DNA of 64,000 nucleotides from Aureimonas sp. AU20 (GCF_001442755.1 NZ_CP006368.1:62001-126000); one strand, 5' to 3'. Positions 1 through 8,934 are shown, counted from the stretch's first letter. Made by a program: numbers and translations. Notes: a model not told the origin generated them from the sequence alone.

Positions 1-1314
1 CTCGCCATACATATAGGTGCCGACCGAGGCGACGAGGCGGGCGATGTTGGGCGGGCAGCAGGGGCAGCGGTGCCAGGTCCAGCGGTGATGCGTGCCGCGG
101 CTTTCCAGCGGGTTCTCGTAGAAGAAGCGCGTGCCGTCGAGCGACAGGCCGGAGAGCGCGCCGTTGTAGAGCGCGCGCTCCATCACGTCGCCATAGCGCC
201 GGTCGGGGCCGAGGCCGAGCATGCGGTTCGCCCAGAACACCAGCGCCACCGCTGCGCAGGTTTCGGCATAGGCGGTCTCGTTGGGCAGGTCGTAGTCGAA
301 GGTCAGGCCCTCGTTGTGGGCGGAGGGGCCGAAGCCGCCGGTGACATAGAGGTTCTTGTCGGTGAGATGGCCCCAGAGCGCGTCGAGCGCCGTCTTCAGG
401 CTCTCGTCGCCGAACTCGGTCGAGACATCCGCCATGCCGGAATAGAGATAGGCGGCGCGCACGGCATGGCCGACGACATGGCGCTGCTGGCGCACGGGCT
501 CGTGGCTCTGCGTGTATTGGTGATTCTCGAAATGGTAGTCCTTCGGGTCGCGTCCGCGCGCCCGCGCCTCCTCGTCGAAGAAGTGCGGCGGCTGCCGGCC
601 GCGCTCGTCCACGAAGAAGCGGGCAAGGTCGAGATAGCGCTGCTCGCCCGTGGCGCGGCCGAGTTTGACCAGAGCCAGCTCGATCTCGGGATGGCCGCAA
701 TAGCCACGCGTCTGGCCGGCTTTGGGGCCGAACATCTGGTCGATGTGATCGGCATAGCGCGCCATGATGTCGAGCAGGCGCCGCTTGCCCGTGGCGTGGA
801 AATAGGCGACCGCGCCTTCCATCAGATGACCGGCGTCGTAGAGCTCGTGACAATCGCGAAGGTTCGTCCAGCGCTTGCCGGGCTCGATGCGCTGATACCA
901 GGAATTGAGATAGCCGTTCTCGTCCTGCAGGCGGGCATAGGCGTTGATCACCTCGTCCACCCGCGCTTCCAGCTCGGGGTCGGGCCGGCGATAGAGCGCA
1001 TAGGCCGCCGTCTCGATGCTCTTTCCGAAGTCGGAATCCCAGAACATCTGGGTCGTTACCGTGTCGTTGCCGGCCTGGAAGGGAATGCTGAGGCCGGGAT
1101 TGGGCCGGTCCGGGTCGATCTGATCCAGCATTCCCGCCTCGATGCAGCGGTTCAGAAGCGTGTGGGCCGTGGTGGTGGCGACCGTGTCGATGCGCGGGCC
1201 GAAGAAGCCCTGGACGCGGACCTGATGCACCGCCGGCGGCCGGAACTGGGCGCGGGGGCGCGTGACGTCGGAGGCGGGAGAGGGGCCGGCGGGGGAGGGC
1301 GTGTGCTGGTTCAT
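1..1314 (-). CDS. GH127 beta-L-arabinofuranosidase (DUF1680), C-terminus cut by window edge
   Basis: Glycoside hydrolase of family 127. Characterised members release L-arabinofuranose from beta-linked arabino-oligosaccharides with a zinc-bound cysteine as nucleophile. The reading frame is open for 438 codons from the ATG at 1312-1314 to base 1, so the C-terminal beta-sandwich part is missing. An ETC motif and the downstream CPCCPPN motif (around residues 417-423) match the Glu/Cys and Cys-Cys zinc ligands and nucleophile of the family. There is no signal peptide, so the enzyme is probably cytoplasmic and acts on imported oligosaccharides. It is the last visible gene of the operon with the two permeases, the binding protein and the LacI regulator, 20 bp after the preceding gene. 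Family assignment is strong; the exact substrate is inferred. Confidence 0.88.
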   Translation of the reverse strand, partial: MNQHTPSPAGPSPASDVTRPRAQFRPPAVHQVRVQGFFGPRIDTVATTTAHTLLNRCIEAGMLDQIDPDRPNPGLSIPFQAGNDTVTTQMFWDSDFGKSIETAAYALYRRPDPELEARVDEVINAYARLQDENGYLNSWYQRIEPGKRWTNLRDCHELYDAGHLMEGAVAYFHATGKRRLLDIMARYADHIDQMFGPKAGQTRGYCGHPEIELALVKLGRATGEQRYLDLARFFVDERGRQPPHFFDEEARARGRDPKDYHFENHQYTQSHEPVRQQRHVVGHAVRAAYLYSGMADVSTEFGDESLKTALDALWGHLTDKNLYVTGGFGPSAHNEGLTFDYDLPNETAYAETCAAVALVFWANRMLGLGPDRRYGDVMERALYNGALSGLSLDGTRFFYENPLESRGTHHRWTWHRCPCCPPNIARLVASVGTYMYGE

Positions 1315-1334
1315 GGAGGGCAAGTCCTTGCGGC

Positions 1335-2228
1335 TCACTTCACGGCCCCGGCCGTCAGGCCGCGGATGTAGAAGCGCTGGAGAATGAGGAAGAGAAGGAG
1401 GCAGGGGATCATCATGACGGTGACGCCGGCTTGCACCGCGCCCCAGTCCACCGCGCCGTAGTGGCCCGAGCGCACCGCCGTCATCAGGACGGGCAGCGTG
1501 AACTTGGACTGGTCGGTGAGCAGCACGAGCGCGGCGAGGAACTCGTTCCAGGCGTTCAGGAAGGCGAAGAGGCCGACGGTGACGATGCCCGGCAGAACGA
1601 GCGGGCCCATGACGAAGACGAGCAGCCGCAGCCCAGTGACGCCCTCGATCCTGGCCGCCTCCTCGATCTCTTTCGGTACGGCGTCGAAGGCGTTGCGCAT
1701 CATGAAGACGGAGAAGGGCAGTTGCAGCGTCGTGTAGATGAGCACCAGGCCGCTCAGCGTGTTCTGCAGGCCGAGCTTGGCGAGGATCAGGAAGAGCGGC
1801 GTCAGGATCGACTGGAAAGGGATCATGATCGTCGACAGGATCAGGACGAAGGCGAAGCCCTTCATCGGGAAGCGGTGACGCGAGAAGCCGTAGCCCGCCA
1901 GCACCGAGACCAGGATGGTCAGCACCGTGGTGCCGAGCGCCACGAAGAGACTGTTGCCGGCATAGGTCAGGATGCCGTCGCCGAAGGCGTCGAGCCGGGC
2001 ATAGCTGGCAAGGCTTGGCTCCCCTTCCGGCCAGGGCGGCAGGGGCGGGCGCACCGTCTCGCTGGCCGAGCGCAGCGAGCCCAGCACCACGAAGGCGATC
2101 GGCGCCAGGAACAGGGCCGCGCAGAGAACGCCCGTCACATGGAAGAGAACGCGCATCGGCCGGTTCTTGGCCGGACGCCGAGCGACCGGACGGTCAGTTC
2201 GTGCCTCGGAGGGAAGGGCGAGGGTCAT
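1335..2228 (-). CDS. Carbohydrate ABC transporter permease, MalG type
   Basis: Inner-membrane permease of a CUT1 sugar ABC importer, 297 residues. Six hydrophobic segments are visible. The EAA loop that docks the ATPase is seen as EEAARIEGVTG near residues 190-200. The start overlaps the end of the upstream permease gene by 4 bp (ATGA), indicating translational coupling. It pairs with the MalF-type permease and the periplasmic binding protein. No ATP-binding subunit is encoded here, so the ATPase must lie beyond the left edge or be shared with another importer. Substrate specificity cannot be read directly; the adjoining GH127 gene points to an arabinose-containing oligosaccharide. Confidence 0.93.
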   Translation of the reverse strand: MTLALPSEARTDRPVARRPAKNRPMRVLFHVTGVLCAALFLAPIAFVVLGSLRSASETVRPPLPPWPEGEPSLASYARLDAFGDGILTYAGNSLFVALGTTVLTILVSVLAGYGFSRHRFPMKGFAFVLILSTIMIPFQSILTPLFLILAKLGLQNTLSGLVLIYTTLQLPFSVFMMRNAFDAVPKEIEEAARIEGVTGLRLLVFVMGPLVLPGIVTVGLFAFLNAWNEFLAALVLLTDQSKFTLPVLMTAVRSGHYGAVDWGAVQAGVTVMMIPCLLLFLILQRFYIRGLTAGAVK

Positions 2229-3187
2229 CGGGCGTCCTCCCGGTCGCTGAGGAGCCGGAGCTGGATGAGGCTGAGGATCAGGAGGATCGCGAGCAGCACC
2301 ATGGACAGGGCCGCGCCATAGCCGAGGCGGAACGAGACGAAGGACTGCGAGAAGATCCAGTAGACCGCAGTGACCGTCCGGTTCTGCGGGCCGCCGGCCA
2401 GGATGATGTAGAACTGATCGAAGGCCAGCATGGAGCCCGACACGCAGAGAATGAGCGCCAGCGCGAAGGGCCGGCGCACCAGCGGCAGGGTGATGTGGCG
2501 GAAGCGCTGGAGCGCGCTCGTCCCGTCGATCCGCGCAGCCTCGCTGAAGTCGGCGGGGATCGACTGCAGCCCGCTCATCAGGATCACCATGTAGAAGCCC
2601 GCCATTTTCCAGATCACCATGGCGGTGACGGACCAGAAGGCCGGCTCGAAGGTGGCGAGGATGTTGATCCGCCCGGCGGTGAGCCCCAGCCGCTCCATCA
2701 GCGGCGAGAAGAGGCCGCTGTCGACATTGGAGAGCCAGGCCCAGAGAAGGCTCGCCGAGGCGAAGCCGATCACCACCGGCAGGAAGAAAGCGGTGCGATA
2801 GACGCCCGCGAAGCGTCGCGGCTTCTCCACCAGAAGCGCCAGGGCGAGGCCGACGCCGAGGAGGCCGAGCGTCGCCGCCGCCGTGTAGCGAGCGGTGAAG
2901 CCGAGCGCGTTCCAGAAGTTGCGATCGTTCCAGAGCGCCTTGTAGTTGGCGGTGCCGACCCAGCGCGGCACGCCGAGAAGCGGCCAGTTGTGCAGCGACA
3001 TCCAGGCCGTCATGCCGAGCGGCAGCGCGAAGAAGACGAGAACCAGCACCATGGCCGGGGCGACGTAGAGAAGACCGGACAGGTCGCGCCGACGCTTGCG
3101 GCGAGGCTTGGCTGCGGCGCGCGGCAGGCCGGGGGAAAGCGAGGTCGAGGGATGGCTGGCGACCGACATGGAAACGGCTCCCTGCAT
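2225..3187 (-). CDS. Carbohydrate ABC transporter permease, MalF type
   Basis: Second permease of the same CUT1 importer, 320 residues. A basic N-terminal tail is followed by six predicted membrane segments beginning near residue 37. The EAA-loop motif (FSEAARIDGTSALQRF) is intact. The C-terminus overlaps the next permease by 4 bp. An 85-bp gap separates it from the upstream binding-protein gene and contains a perfect 10-bp inverted repeat, which probably sets the ratio of binding protein to permease. Family-level assignment is secure; the sugar is unknown. Confidence 0.93.
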   Translation of the reverse strand: MQGAVSMSVASHPSTSLSPGLPRAAAKPRRKRRRDLSGLLYVAPAMVLVLVFFALPLGMTAWMSLHNWPLLGVPRWVGTANYKALWNDRNFWNALGFTARYTAAATLGLLGVGLALALLVEKPRRFAGVYRTAFFLPVVIGFASASLLWAWLSNVDSGLFSPLMERLGLTAGRINILATFEPAFWSVTAMVIWKMAGFYMVILMSGLQSIPADFSEAARIDGTSALQRFRHITLPLVRRPFALALILCVSGSMLAFDQFYIILAGGPQNRTVTAVYWIFSQSFVSFRLGYGAALSMVLLAILLILSLIQLRLLSDREDAR

Positions 3188-3204
3188 CTGGCGGAAGAGG
3201 CGCG

Positions 3205-3229
3205 CCTCGCGGCGGCGGGCGCCGCGAGG
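3205..3229 (-). promoter_or_regulatory. Intercistronic hairpin between sugar-binding protein and permease genes
   Basis: A perfect 10-bp inverted repeat, CCTCGCGGCG and CGCCGCGAGG, with a 5-nt loop lies between the stop of the binding-protein gene and the start of the first permease. No T-run follows, so it is not a classical terminator. The position matches hairpins (for example malE-malF) that protect the upstream mRNA from 3' exonucleases so that binding protein exceeds permease. The same layout recurs after phnD in this window. The stem is seen directly; the function is inferred. Confidence 0.6.
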
Positions 3230-3272
3230 AAACTGGCCGGGGATCGCGCGCGGCGATCGATGGCTTGGGGGA

Positions 3273-4520
3273 TCAGGGCGCGGTGTCGATGATGGTCTGC
3301 ATCGCGTCCTGCGCCTCGCGCACGGCCGGCTCGATATCGTCCGGGCTGCCGAAGAAGGCGCGGTTCAGCATCGTGATCCAGGGGCCGTTGGCGGAGTTGA
3401 TGAGGTCGTTGAAGACCGTGCTGTAGGGCGTCTTGCCCTTGGCCATGGCCTGGACGGCGGTGAGATAGCGCGCGTCGAGCCCGGCCAGCGCCTGCGTCGC
3501 CACATCGGCGCGCACCGGCAGCGAGCCGTTGCGGGCGAGCAGCGTCTGCCCGTCCAGCGAATAGGCATAGTCCAGGAAGGCCTTGATGCCGGCCTTCTTC
3601 TGAGTGCCCTTGGAGACCACGAAATTGTCGCCGCCGGCAAAGGAGGAAACGCCGCCGTCCTTGCCCGGCAGGTAGGTCACGCCGTATTCGAGATCGGGAT
3701 ATTGCTGGTTGAGCGCACCGATGGCGAAGGAGCCGGAGGGCGTGATGCCGATATTGCCGCTGGCGAAGGCGGCGAAGAAATTGGCGCCCGTGTCGGTCTG
3801 CGAGCCGGCCGGCACGAGCCCGTCCTTGACCATGCCCTGATAGAAGCCGAGCGCCTCGCGCATCTGCGGCGTGTCGAGCGTGGCGCGCTTGCCGTCGTCG
3901 GCGAAGATGTCGCCGCCCGAGGCCCAGATCAGCGGCGTGAAGGTGAAGATGTTGCAGCCGCCGCAATTGCCGGAGAAGTAGAAGCCCTTCCGCTCGCCGC
4001 CGAGCGCGGTCACCTTCTCGGCGTCGGTTCGGATCTCGGCCCAGGTCGTCGGCCCTTTTTCCGGGTCGAGCCCGGCTTCGCGGAAGAGCTTCTTGTTCCA
4101 GATCAGGACCGAGGCGTCGGCCGAGAAGGGCAGGCCGTAGATGCGCCCCTGCCACGTGCCGACCGCGACATGCGGCTTGGAGAGCTGGCTGAAATAGGGC
4201 AGCGACTGGGCGAGGTCGGTGATGTCCTCGAGCTGCCCGGCCGAGGCGAAGGCCGGCGTATAGATGAGGTCCAGCGAAAGGGCGTCCGGCGCCGTGCCTC
4301 CCGCCGCAGCCACGGCGTATTTCTGCACCAGCTCGTTGACCGGCACGATCTGCAGCTCGGCCTTGTGCTCGCCCTGGCTCTTGTTGAAGGCGTCCACGAG
4401 CTTGGGCATGAAGGTCGAGCCGTCCGAGCGCACCCAGAGGCTGAAGGTTTCCGCCCCGGCCGAAGCCGGCAGGGCAAGGGCGACGGCAAGTCCGCCGAGG
4501 CCGAAGAGCCAATTGCGCAT
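3273..4520 (-). CDS. Sugar ABC transporter periplasmic substrate-binding protein
   Basis: Extracellular solute-binding protein of the family 1 (MalE-like) type, 415 residues. It starts with a Sec signal peptide: MRNWLFGLGG, a hydrophobic core and a likely cut after ASAGA near residues 22-24. The mature part shows typical features such as the segment around YGLPFSADASVLIWNKKLF and an aromatic-rich sugar site. It is encoded directly after the LacI regulator (184-bp gap) and before the permeases, and delivers its ligand to them. The hairpin downstream would favour higher expression of this component. The ligand is probably an arabino-oligosaccharide, judged only from the operon's GH127 enzyme. 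Confidence 0.92.
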   Translation of the reverse strand: MRNWLFGLGGLAVALALPASAGAETFSLWVRSDGSTFMPKLVDAFNKSQGEHKAELQIVPVNELVQKYAVAAAGGTAPDALSLDLIYTPAFASAGQLEDITDLAQSLPYFSQLSKPHVAVGTWQGRIYGLPFSADASVLIWNKKLFREAGLDPEKGPTTWAEIRTDAEKVTALGGERKGFYFSGNCGGCNIFTFTPLIWASGGDIFADDGKRATLDTPQMREALGFYQGMVKDGLVPAGSQTDTGANFFAAFASGNIGITPSGSFAIGALNQQYPDLEYGVTYLPGKDGGVSSFAGGDNFVVSKGTQKKAGIKAFLDYAYSLDGQTLLARNGSLPVRADVATQALAGLDARYLTAVQAMAKGKTPYSTVFNDLINSANGPWITMLNRAFFGSPDDIEPAVREAQDAMQTIIDTAP

Positions 4521-4704
4521 AGATGTTCCTCCCCAGTGAAGCGCTCCGTTCGCGAGGCGCCGTCGATCGTTCGTTCTCGCCGCGCAGCCCTCCCGGCCGC
4601 GTGGCGAAGCATGGTCCTCGAAGCGCAGGGCACGACCGGCGCGGGGCCGGCCGCCCCGTCTTTCCTTGCGTGTCGCATCTTGCCCTCGGGCAAAAACCTC
4701 TCTT

Positions 4705-5808
4705 CTATCCGCCGTTCGCCCAGTCCATCGGGCGTTCCCGATCGTCCGCGACGCCGCAGGATCGGCGGGTCACCAGCCGGCAGGGGAGGCGCCGGAGGCC
4801 CGGCTCCACCGGCTTCCGATCGATCATATCGAGAAGCGTCAGCCCGGCCTGCCGGCCGAGATCCTTGAGCTCCATGTCGACCGTCGTCAGCGGCGGGCGC
4901 GTGGCCTGCGCGAACGGCTCCCAATTGTCGAAGCCGACCACGGCGACATCCTGCGGCACCCGCAGACCCATGAGCGTTAGGGCGTCGATCAGCCCGCGCG
5001 CGATCTGGTCGTTGCCGCAGAACACGGCGTCGGGGCGGTGCTTGGCCTCCGTTTCGGGTCCGAAGAGGCGCTGTCCGGTCTCGTAGCCGAATTGCTCCGA
5101 CCATTCCCCGGACAGCGCCTCGCCGAGGCGTGGGAGACCCGCCTCGGAAAGCGCCCGCCGCCAGCCCTCCTCGCGCAGGGCCACGGCGGAAAAGCTCCTT
5201 GGGCCGGTGACATGGGCGATCCGCCGCCGCCCCAGCCGGGCGAGATGCGACACCGCCAGATGCGCCCCGCCCTCGTCGTCCGGCACGAAGCCGACGCCCC
5301 CCTCCGGGCAGGCCGAGACGACATGCACCACGGGCAGGCGCAGGACCGAGAGGTCGAGCGGCAGGGTCCGGTCGATCCGCCGTCCGGCGATCACCAGCCC
5401 GTCGATCTGCTTGTCGGTCAGCGCATCCAGGCTGATGCGCGCGCGCTCCGGGTCGTCCTCGACCGGACACAGGAACACCGAGACGCCGCGATCGGTCATG
5501 GCCGACGACAGGCCCGCCGCCACCGGCAGCGTGAAGCGGCCGTAGGAGTCGTTGGTGAGGAGGCCGAGCGTGAAGGAGCGCTGCGAAACCAGCGCGCGCG
5601 CCATGGCGTTCGGCCGAAACCCCAGTCGCTCCGCCGCCGCCTGCACCCGCTCCCGCGTTTCCGGCATCATGCGGCCCCGCTCGTTCAGCGCCTTCGAGGC
5701 CGTGGCGACCGAGACGCCCGCCGCCGACGCCACATCCCGAATGGTGATGCGCGCCGACCCCGCCGCAGGGCTATCCGCCAGACTCTCGGTTTGCGAACCA
5801 TCCGCCAT
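4705..5808 (-). CDS. LacI-family transcriptional regulator
   Basis: Ligand-responsive repressor of 367 residues. The N-terminal helix-turn-helix and hinge is ITIRDVASAAGVSVATASKA, near residues 21-40. It is followed by a periplasmic-binding-protein-like sensor domain with the FCGNDQIARGLIDAL and VAVVGFDN motifs of the family. The ATG at 5806-5808 is preferred because an earlier in-frame GTG at 5856 would place an operator inside the coding region. It is the first gene of the sugar operon, and three LacI-type operators lie 33-92 bp upstream of its start, so autoregulation together with the operon is likely. A 184-bp gap before the binding-protein gene holds no obvious second operator. Confidence 0.92.
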   Translation of the reverse strand: MADGSQTESLADSPAAGSARITIRDVASAAGVSVATASKALNERGRMMPETRERVQAAAERLGFRPNAMARALVSQRSFTLGLLTNDSYGRFTLPVAAGLSSAMTDRGVSVFLCPVEDDPERARISLDALTDKQIDGLVIAGRRIDRTLPLDLSVLRLPVVHVVSACPEGGVGFVPDDEGGAHLAVSHLARLGRRRIAHVTGPRSFSAVALREEGWRRALSEAGLPRLGEALSGEWSEQFGYETGQRLFGPETEAKHRPDAVFCGNDQIARGLIDALTLMGLRVPQDVAVVGFDNWEPFAQATRPPLTTVDMELKDLGRQAGLTLLDMIDRKPVEPGLRRLPCRLVTRRSCGVADDRERPMDWANGG

Positions 5809-5840
5809 GAGACGACGCTGAACTCCCAATCCGCAATTAG

Positions 5841-5900
5841 GAAACCGTTTTCTCACGCTAGAGAAATCGGTTTCTCTGTCGTAGTCAACCGGTTTTGTAC
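5841..5900. promoter_or_regulatory. Three phased LacI-type operators
   Basis: Three pseudo-palindromes with a central CG lie in a row: GAAACCGTTTTC (5841-5852), GAGAAATCGGTTTCTC (5861-5876) and a third with an AACCGGTT core (5887-5894) inside GTA...TAC ends. Their centres are at 5846.5, 5868.5 and 5890.5, exactly 22 bp (two helical turns) apart, so three dimers would bind on one face of the DNA. The sites lie immediately upstream of the lacI-family gene and are the obvious targets of its product. The sites and spacing are seen directly; the regulator match follows from family knowledge of LacI operators. Confidence 0.75.
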
Positions 5901-6115
5901 GAGGAATGGCAAAGGGCCAGAGGACGCTCCGGCCAGCGGGGTCGCAAGACCGACGGCGAAAGCCTGTCTCGCCCGGTCCATTGCAGGTCGGGTCAAGAGC
6001 GCTCGTCCCGACCCGCCGCCGTGAAACGGGCAGCGGCGCTTCGCCGCCAACGTCTGCGGGCGGAAGGGCGGTTCGCTCCGCCCGACCTTTTCGAAACAGC
6101 GCTTGCGCCTCGGCC
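5901..6115. other. Intergenic region without recognisable gene
   Basis: This stretch lies between the operator array of the LacI operon and the end of the MHYT-GGDEF-EAL gene. Open frames crossing it on the plus strand are extensions of antisense frames and show no ribosome-binding site or recognisable protein. No terminator with a T-run was found for the gene that ends at 6116. Confidence 0.5.
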
Positions 6116-8467
6116 TCAGGCCGAAAGGGCGAGCGCGCTTTCCGTTTCCAGCATCCGCACGGGGCGGCCGATCAGATACCCCTGCACCGCCTCGCAGCCG
6201 ATCGAACGGAGGAAGTCCAGCTGGCTCGGCGTCTCCACCCCCTCGGCCAGAATGGCGATGCCGAGCTGGTGCGCGATCTGGGTGATGCCCTCGATCACCA
6301 CGCGCGAATGCCGGTCCTCCTCCGCCGTCGCCACGAAGGAGCGGTCGATCTTGATGCGGTCGAGCGGAAAGTCGCGCAGGTGCGACAGCGAGGAATAGCC
6401 CGTGCCGAAATCGTCCATGGCGATCGACACGCCGAGCTGGCGGATGGCCGACAGGATTTCGACAATCTTGCGCCCGTCCTCGACGATCGCTGTTTCCGTC
6501 AGCTCGATCTCCAGCCGGTGCGGCGGCAGGCCGCTGGTGGCGAGAGCCGTCGTCAGGTGCGAGAGGAGCAGCGGCGAGCGGAACTGCACGGCCGACACGT
6601 TGACCGCGACATAGGCCTCGTCCGGAAGGGCCGCTACCTGCCGGCACGCCTCCCGCAGCACCCACGCGCCGATCGCCAGGATCTGGCCGGTTTCCTCCGC
6701 GAGAGGGATGAAGCGTGCGGGCGAGACGGGGCCGAGCAGTGGGTGGTCCCAGCGGATCAGTGCCTCGTAGCCGATCACCCGGTTCTCGCTAAGTGCCAGC
6801 ACCGGCTGGTAGGCCAGATGCATCTCGCCGCGCTCGATCGCCAGGCGCATGTCGGCCTCGATCTGCACGCGCTCGGACATGGCCTCCATCATGCCGGTCG
6901 TATAGCAGCTGAGGCGCCCGCGCCCGTTCCGCTTGGATTCGTAGAGCGCGATGTCGGCGAACTGCATCAGTTCCGTCGCGTCGCGCGCGTCGTCCGTGCA
7001 GCAGAGGCCGATGCTGCAGCCGATGGTGATCGTCAGCTCGCCGATCTGGAAGGGGAAGGCGAGCACCTCGATCACCTGTTCCGCCACCGCCTTCGCCTTG
7101 TCGAGATCTCCCTGGATCAGGATCGCCAGCTCGTCGCCGCCCAGGCGCGCGACGAAGCCCTCCGGCCCGACGATTTCGCTCAGCCGCGTGGCGACCTGGA
7201 TCAGGAGGAGATCGCCGACCCCGTGCCCATAGGTGTCGTTCACCGGCTTGAACCGGTCGAGATCGATGAGCAGCAGCTTGAACCACTGGCGGGGATGATA
7301 GTCCCGCTCGATGCGTGCGTTGAGGGCGCGCCGGTTGGGCAGCTTGGTCAAGGGGTCGAGGAAGGCCAGTTCCTCGATGCGCCGCTGGGCCTGGCGCTCG
7401 CCCGTCACGTCGTCGAAGGTCACGACCATGCCGCCGCGCGAGACCGGACGGATTTCGACCTGCATGATCCGGCCATCGTCCATTTCGTAGTCGATCGTGG
7501 AAAAGCTATCGACCCTTTCCCATTCCAAGAGGCGCCCGCGTGCCTTCTCACGACGCTCCGCGCTCCAGTCGTGCCGGTCGCCCACCGCCTCGACGATCTC
7601 GTGCGCGGTCATGCCCTTGAGCGACAGGCCGATCTCGAACCCGTAGATTTCGAGATAGCGGCGGTTGTAGAGCTGAACCCGGCCCCACTGGTCGAGATAG
7701 ACCAGCCCGTTCGACATGTTCTCCAGCGCCGTCGACAAGACGGCCGAGTGCGCCTTTTCCTGCGCCTCGAAGCGGCGCGCCGTCAGGATCGTGGCGAAGG
7801 CGCCGAGAAACAGGATCGCCGCACCGGCCGAGGTAAAGACGCTGAGCACGATCTTGTTGTCGCCCGCGATGTCGGCGCCCTCCTGAACCACAAGCTCGGT
7901 TCCGCCGATGGCGAGGAAATGCATGCCGCCGACAGCGAAAGTGAAGAGAAGACAGGTCGCGAGCCGCGAACGGGCGAGGCGAGGGGCGCCGCGCGCGCCC
8001 GCCAGCGACAGAATGCCGATCAGCCCGGCGACGAGGCTGAGCCCCGGCGCGCGCACTTGAAGACAGCCCTCCAGCGCCTGCATTCCCGAGTAATGCATGG
8101 CCGCGATGCCTGCACCCGCAAGGCCGCCCCAGAGCGCGCGCGCCCGCCAGTCCGTCGCGCCGGCGGACAAGGCAAGGGGGCCGCCTGTCAGCGCGATGGC
8201 CAGGAGCGCCGAGGCCGCCGTGGTCCAGATCTCGTAGCTCAGCAGCATATCGGGCCGGTAGCCGAGCATCGCCACGAAATGCGTCGTCCAGACCCCGAGG
8301 CCGGCCACCACGGCGACGCCGAGCTGCCAGCGGCGGCGGACCACGCCGGAGGCTTCCGCGACCCGCGCGGACAGGTCGGCCAACAGCCATCCCGCCGCGA
8401 GGCAGATGAAGACGGCCGCCAGAACGAAGCCGACGGAATGCTGGGTCGCAAGTCTGGTGAGAAGCAT
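6116..8467 (-). CDS. MHYT-GGDEF-EAL cyclic-di-GMP signalling protein
   Basis: Membrane-bound cyclic-di-GMP enzyme of 783 residues. The N-terminus is an MHYT sensor of seven membrane segments with the signature seen three times (TTHFVAMLG, AMHYSGM, GGMHFLAI), thought to bind metal or a diatomic gas. A PAS-like linker follows, then a GGDEF domain whose site reads RLGGDEL, with Leu replacing the final Phe. The EAL domain is intact (YEALIRW, DDFGTGYSSL, KIDRSF, ILAEGVE). Phosphodiesterase activity is therefore likely and cyclase activity uncertain. The ATG at 8465-8467 is chosen because it starts just before the first membrane helix; a longer open frame upstream is low-complexity. The gene stands alone with no partner in the neighbourhood. 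Confidence 0.9.
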   Translation of the reverse strand: MLLTRLATQHSVGFVLAAVFICLAAGWLLADLSARVAEASGVVRRRWQLGVAVVAGLGVWTTHFVAMLGYRPDMLLSYEIWTTAASALLAIALTGGPLALSAGATDWRARALWGGLAGAGIAAMHYSGMQALEGCLQVRAPGLSLVAGLIGILSLAGARGAPRLARSRLATCLLFTFAVGGMHFLAIGGTELVVQEGADIAGDNKIVLSVFTSAGAAILFLGAFATILTARRFEAQEKAHSAVLSTALENMSNGLVYLDQWGRVQLYNRRYLEIYGFEIGLSLKGMTAHEIVEAVGDRHDWSAERREKARGRLLEWERVDSFSTIDYEMDDGRIMQVEIRPVSRGGMVVTFDDVTGERQAQRRIEELAFLDPLTKLPNRRALNARIERDYHPRQWFKLLLIDLDRFKPVNDTYGHGVGDLLLIQVATRLSEIVGPEGFVARLGGDELAILIQGDLDKAKAVAEQVIEVLAFPFQIGELTITIGCSIGLCCTDDARDATELMQFADIALYESKRNGRGRLSCYTTGMMEAMSERVQIEADMRLAIERGEMHLAYQPVLALSENRVIGYEALIRWDHPLLGPVSPARFIPLAEETGQILAIGAWVLREACRQVAALPDEAYVAVNVSAVQFRSPLLLSHLTTALATSGLPPHRLEIELTETAIVEDGRKIVEILSAIRQLGVSIAMDDFGTGYSSLSHLRDFPLDRIKIDRSFVATAEEDRHSRVVIEGITQIAHQLGIAILAEGVETPSQLDFLRSIGCEAVQGYLIGRPVRMLETESALALSA

Positions 8468-8676
8468 CGGAGGATCGAACCCGTTTTTGACCCTCCCAGT
8501 AGAGGCGCGAAGACCTGACCAATGGGTTGCAACCATGACCCTGGGTTGGATTATTCCTTTGGCCGACTGCATAAGCCTGAGGCGTTCAATGGCCATGCGC
8601 AGAGCGGGTGCTGCCTTTTCGAGCGGCATACGAACGCCATTTTCCGTTCCTGACGGCCATCGCACGGGACGTGAGA

Positions 8677-8934
8677 TCAGGCTGCGTCGTAACCGCGCAG
8701 GAGGCGATTGAGATGGGCGGGGCCGACTTCGTCTCCCGTCCCGTCCAGCGCCTCGTGGATCGCTTCGGGATCGAGACCCATGGCGCGCAGAAGGCAGGTC
8801 GGCTTGCGCGACAGGATCACCAAGTCTGGCCGAATTCGGCGGCTCTGCCGGCTCGGCGCCCACGGATTGACGGGTGATCGACCACGACGGACGGGCGTTT
8901 GGCGCGCGCCCTCTCGGAATGATAAGAGACTCAT
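8677..8934 (-). CDS. Small hypothetical protein, 85 residues
   Basis: No function recognised. The ATG at 8932-8934 gives an 85-residue protein with a basic, proline-rich first third (PVRRGRSPVNPWAPSRQSRR) and a more ordered C-terminal half containing PDLVILSRKPTCLLRAMGLD and HLNRLLRGYD. The frame is open further upstream, but that part looks like noncoding translation. It lies between two unrelated genes, the MHYT protein 209 bp downstream and the divergent HD hydrolase. Moderately likely to be real because the C-terminal half has a natural protein composition. Confidence 0.5.
   Translation of the reverse strand: MSLLSFREGARQTPVRRGRSPVNPWAPSRQSRRIRPDLVILSRKPTCLLRAMGLDPEAIHEALDGTGDEVGPAHLNRLLRGYDAA

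Noticed and set aside
4680..4692. Terminator downstream of the lacI-family gene
   Set aside because: TTGCC/GGCAA is a short stem and the T-run precedes it on the transcribed strand, so it does not fit a rho-independent terminator.
5906..8518. 870-codon open frame antisense to the MHYT-GGDEF-EAL gene
   Set aside because: Its composition is that of a complementary reading of a GC-rich gene and it matches no family; the sense frame holds clear motifs.
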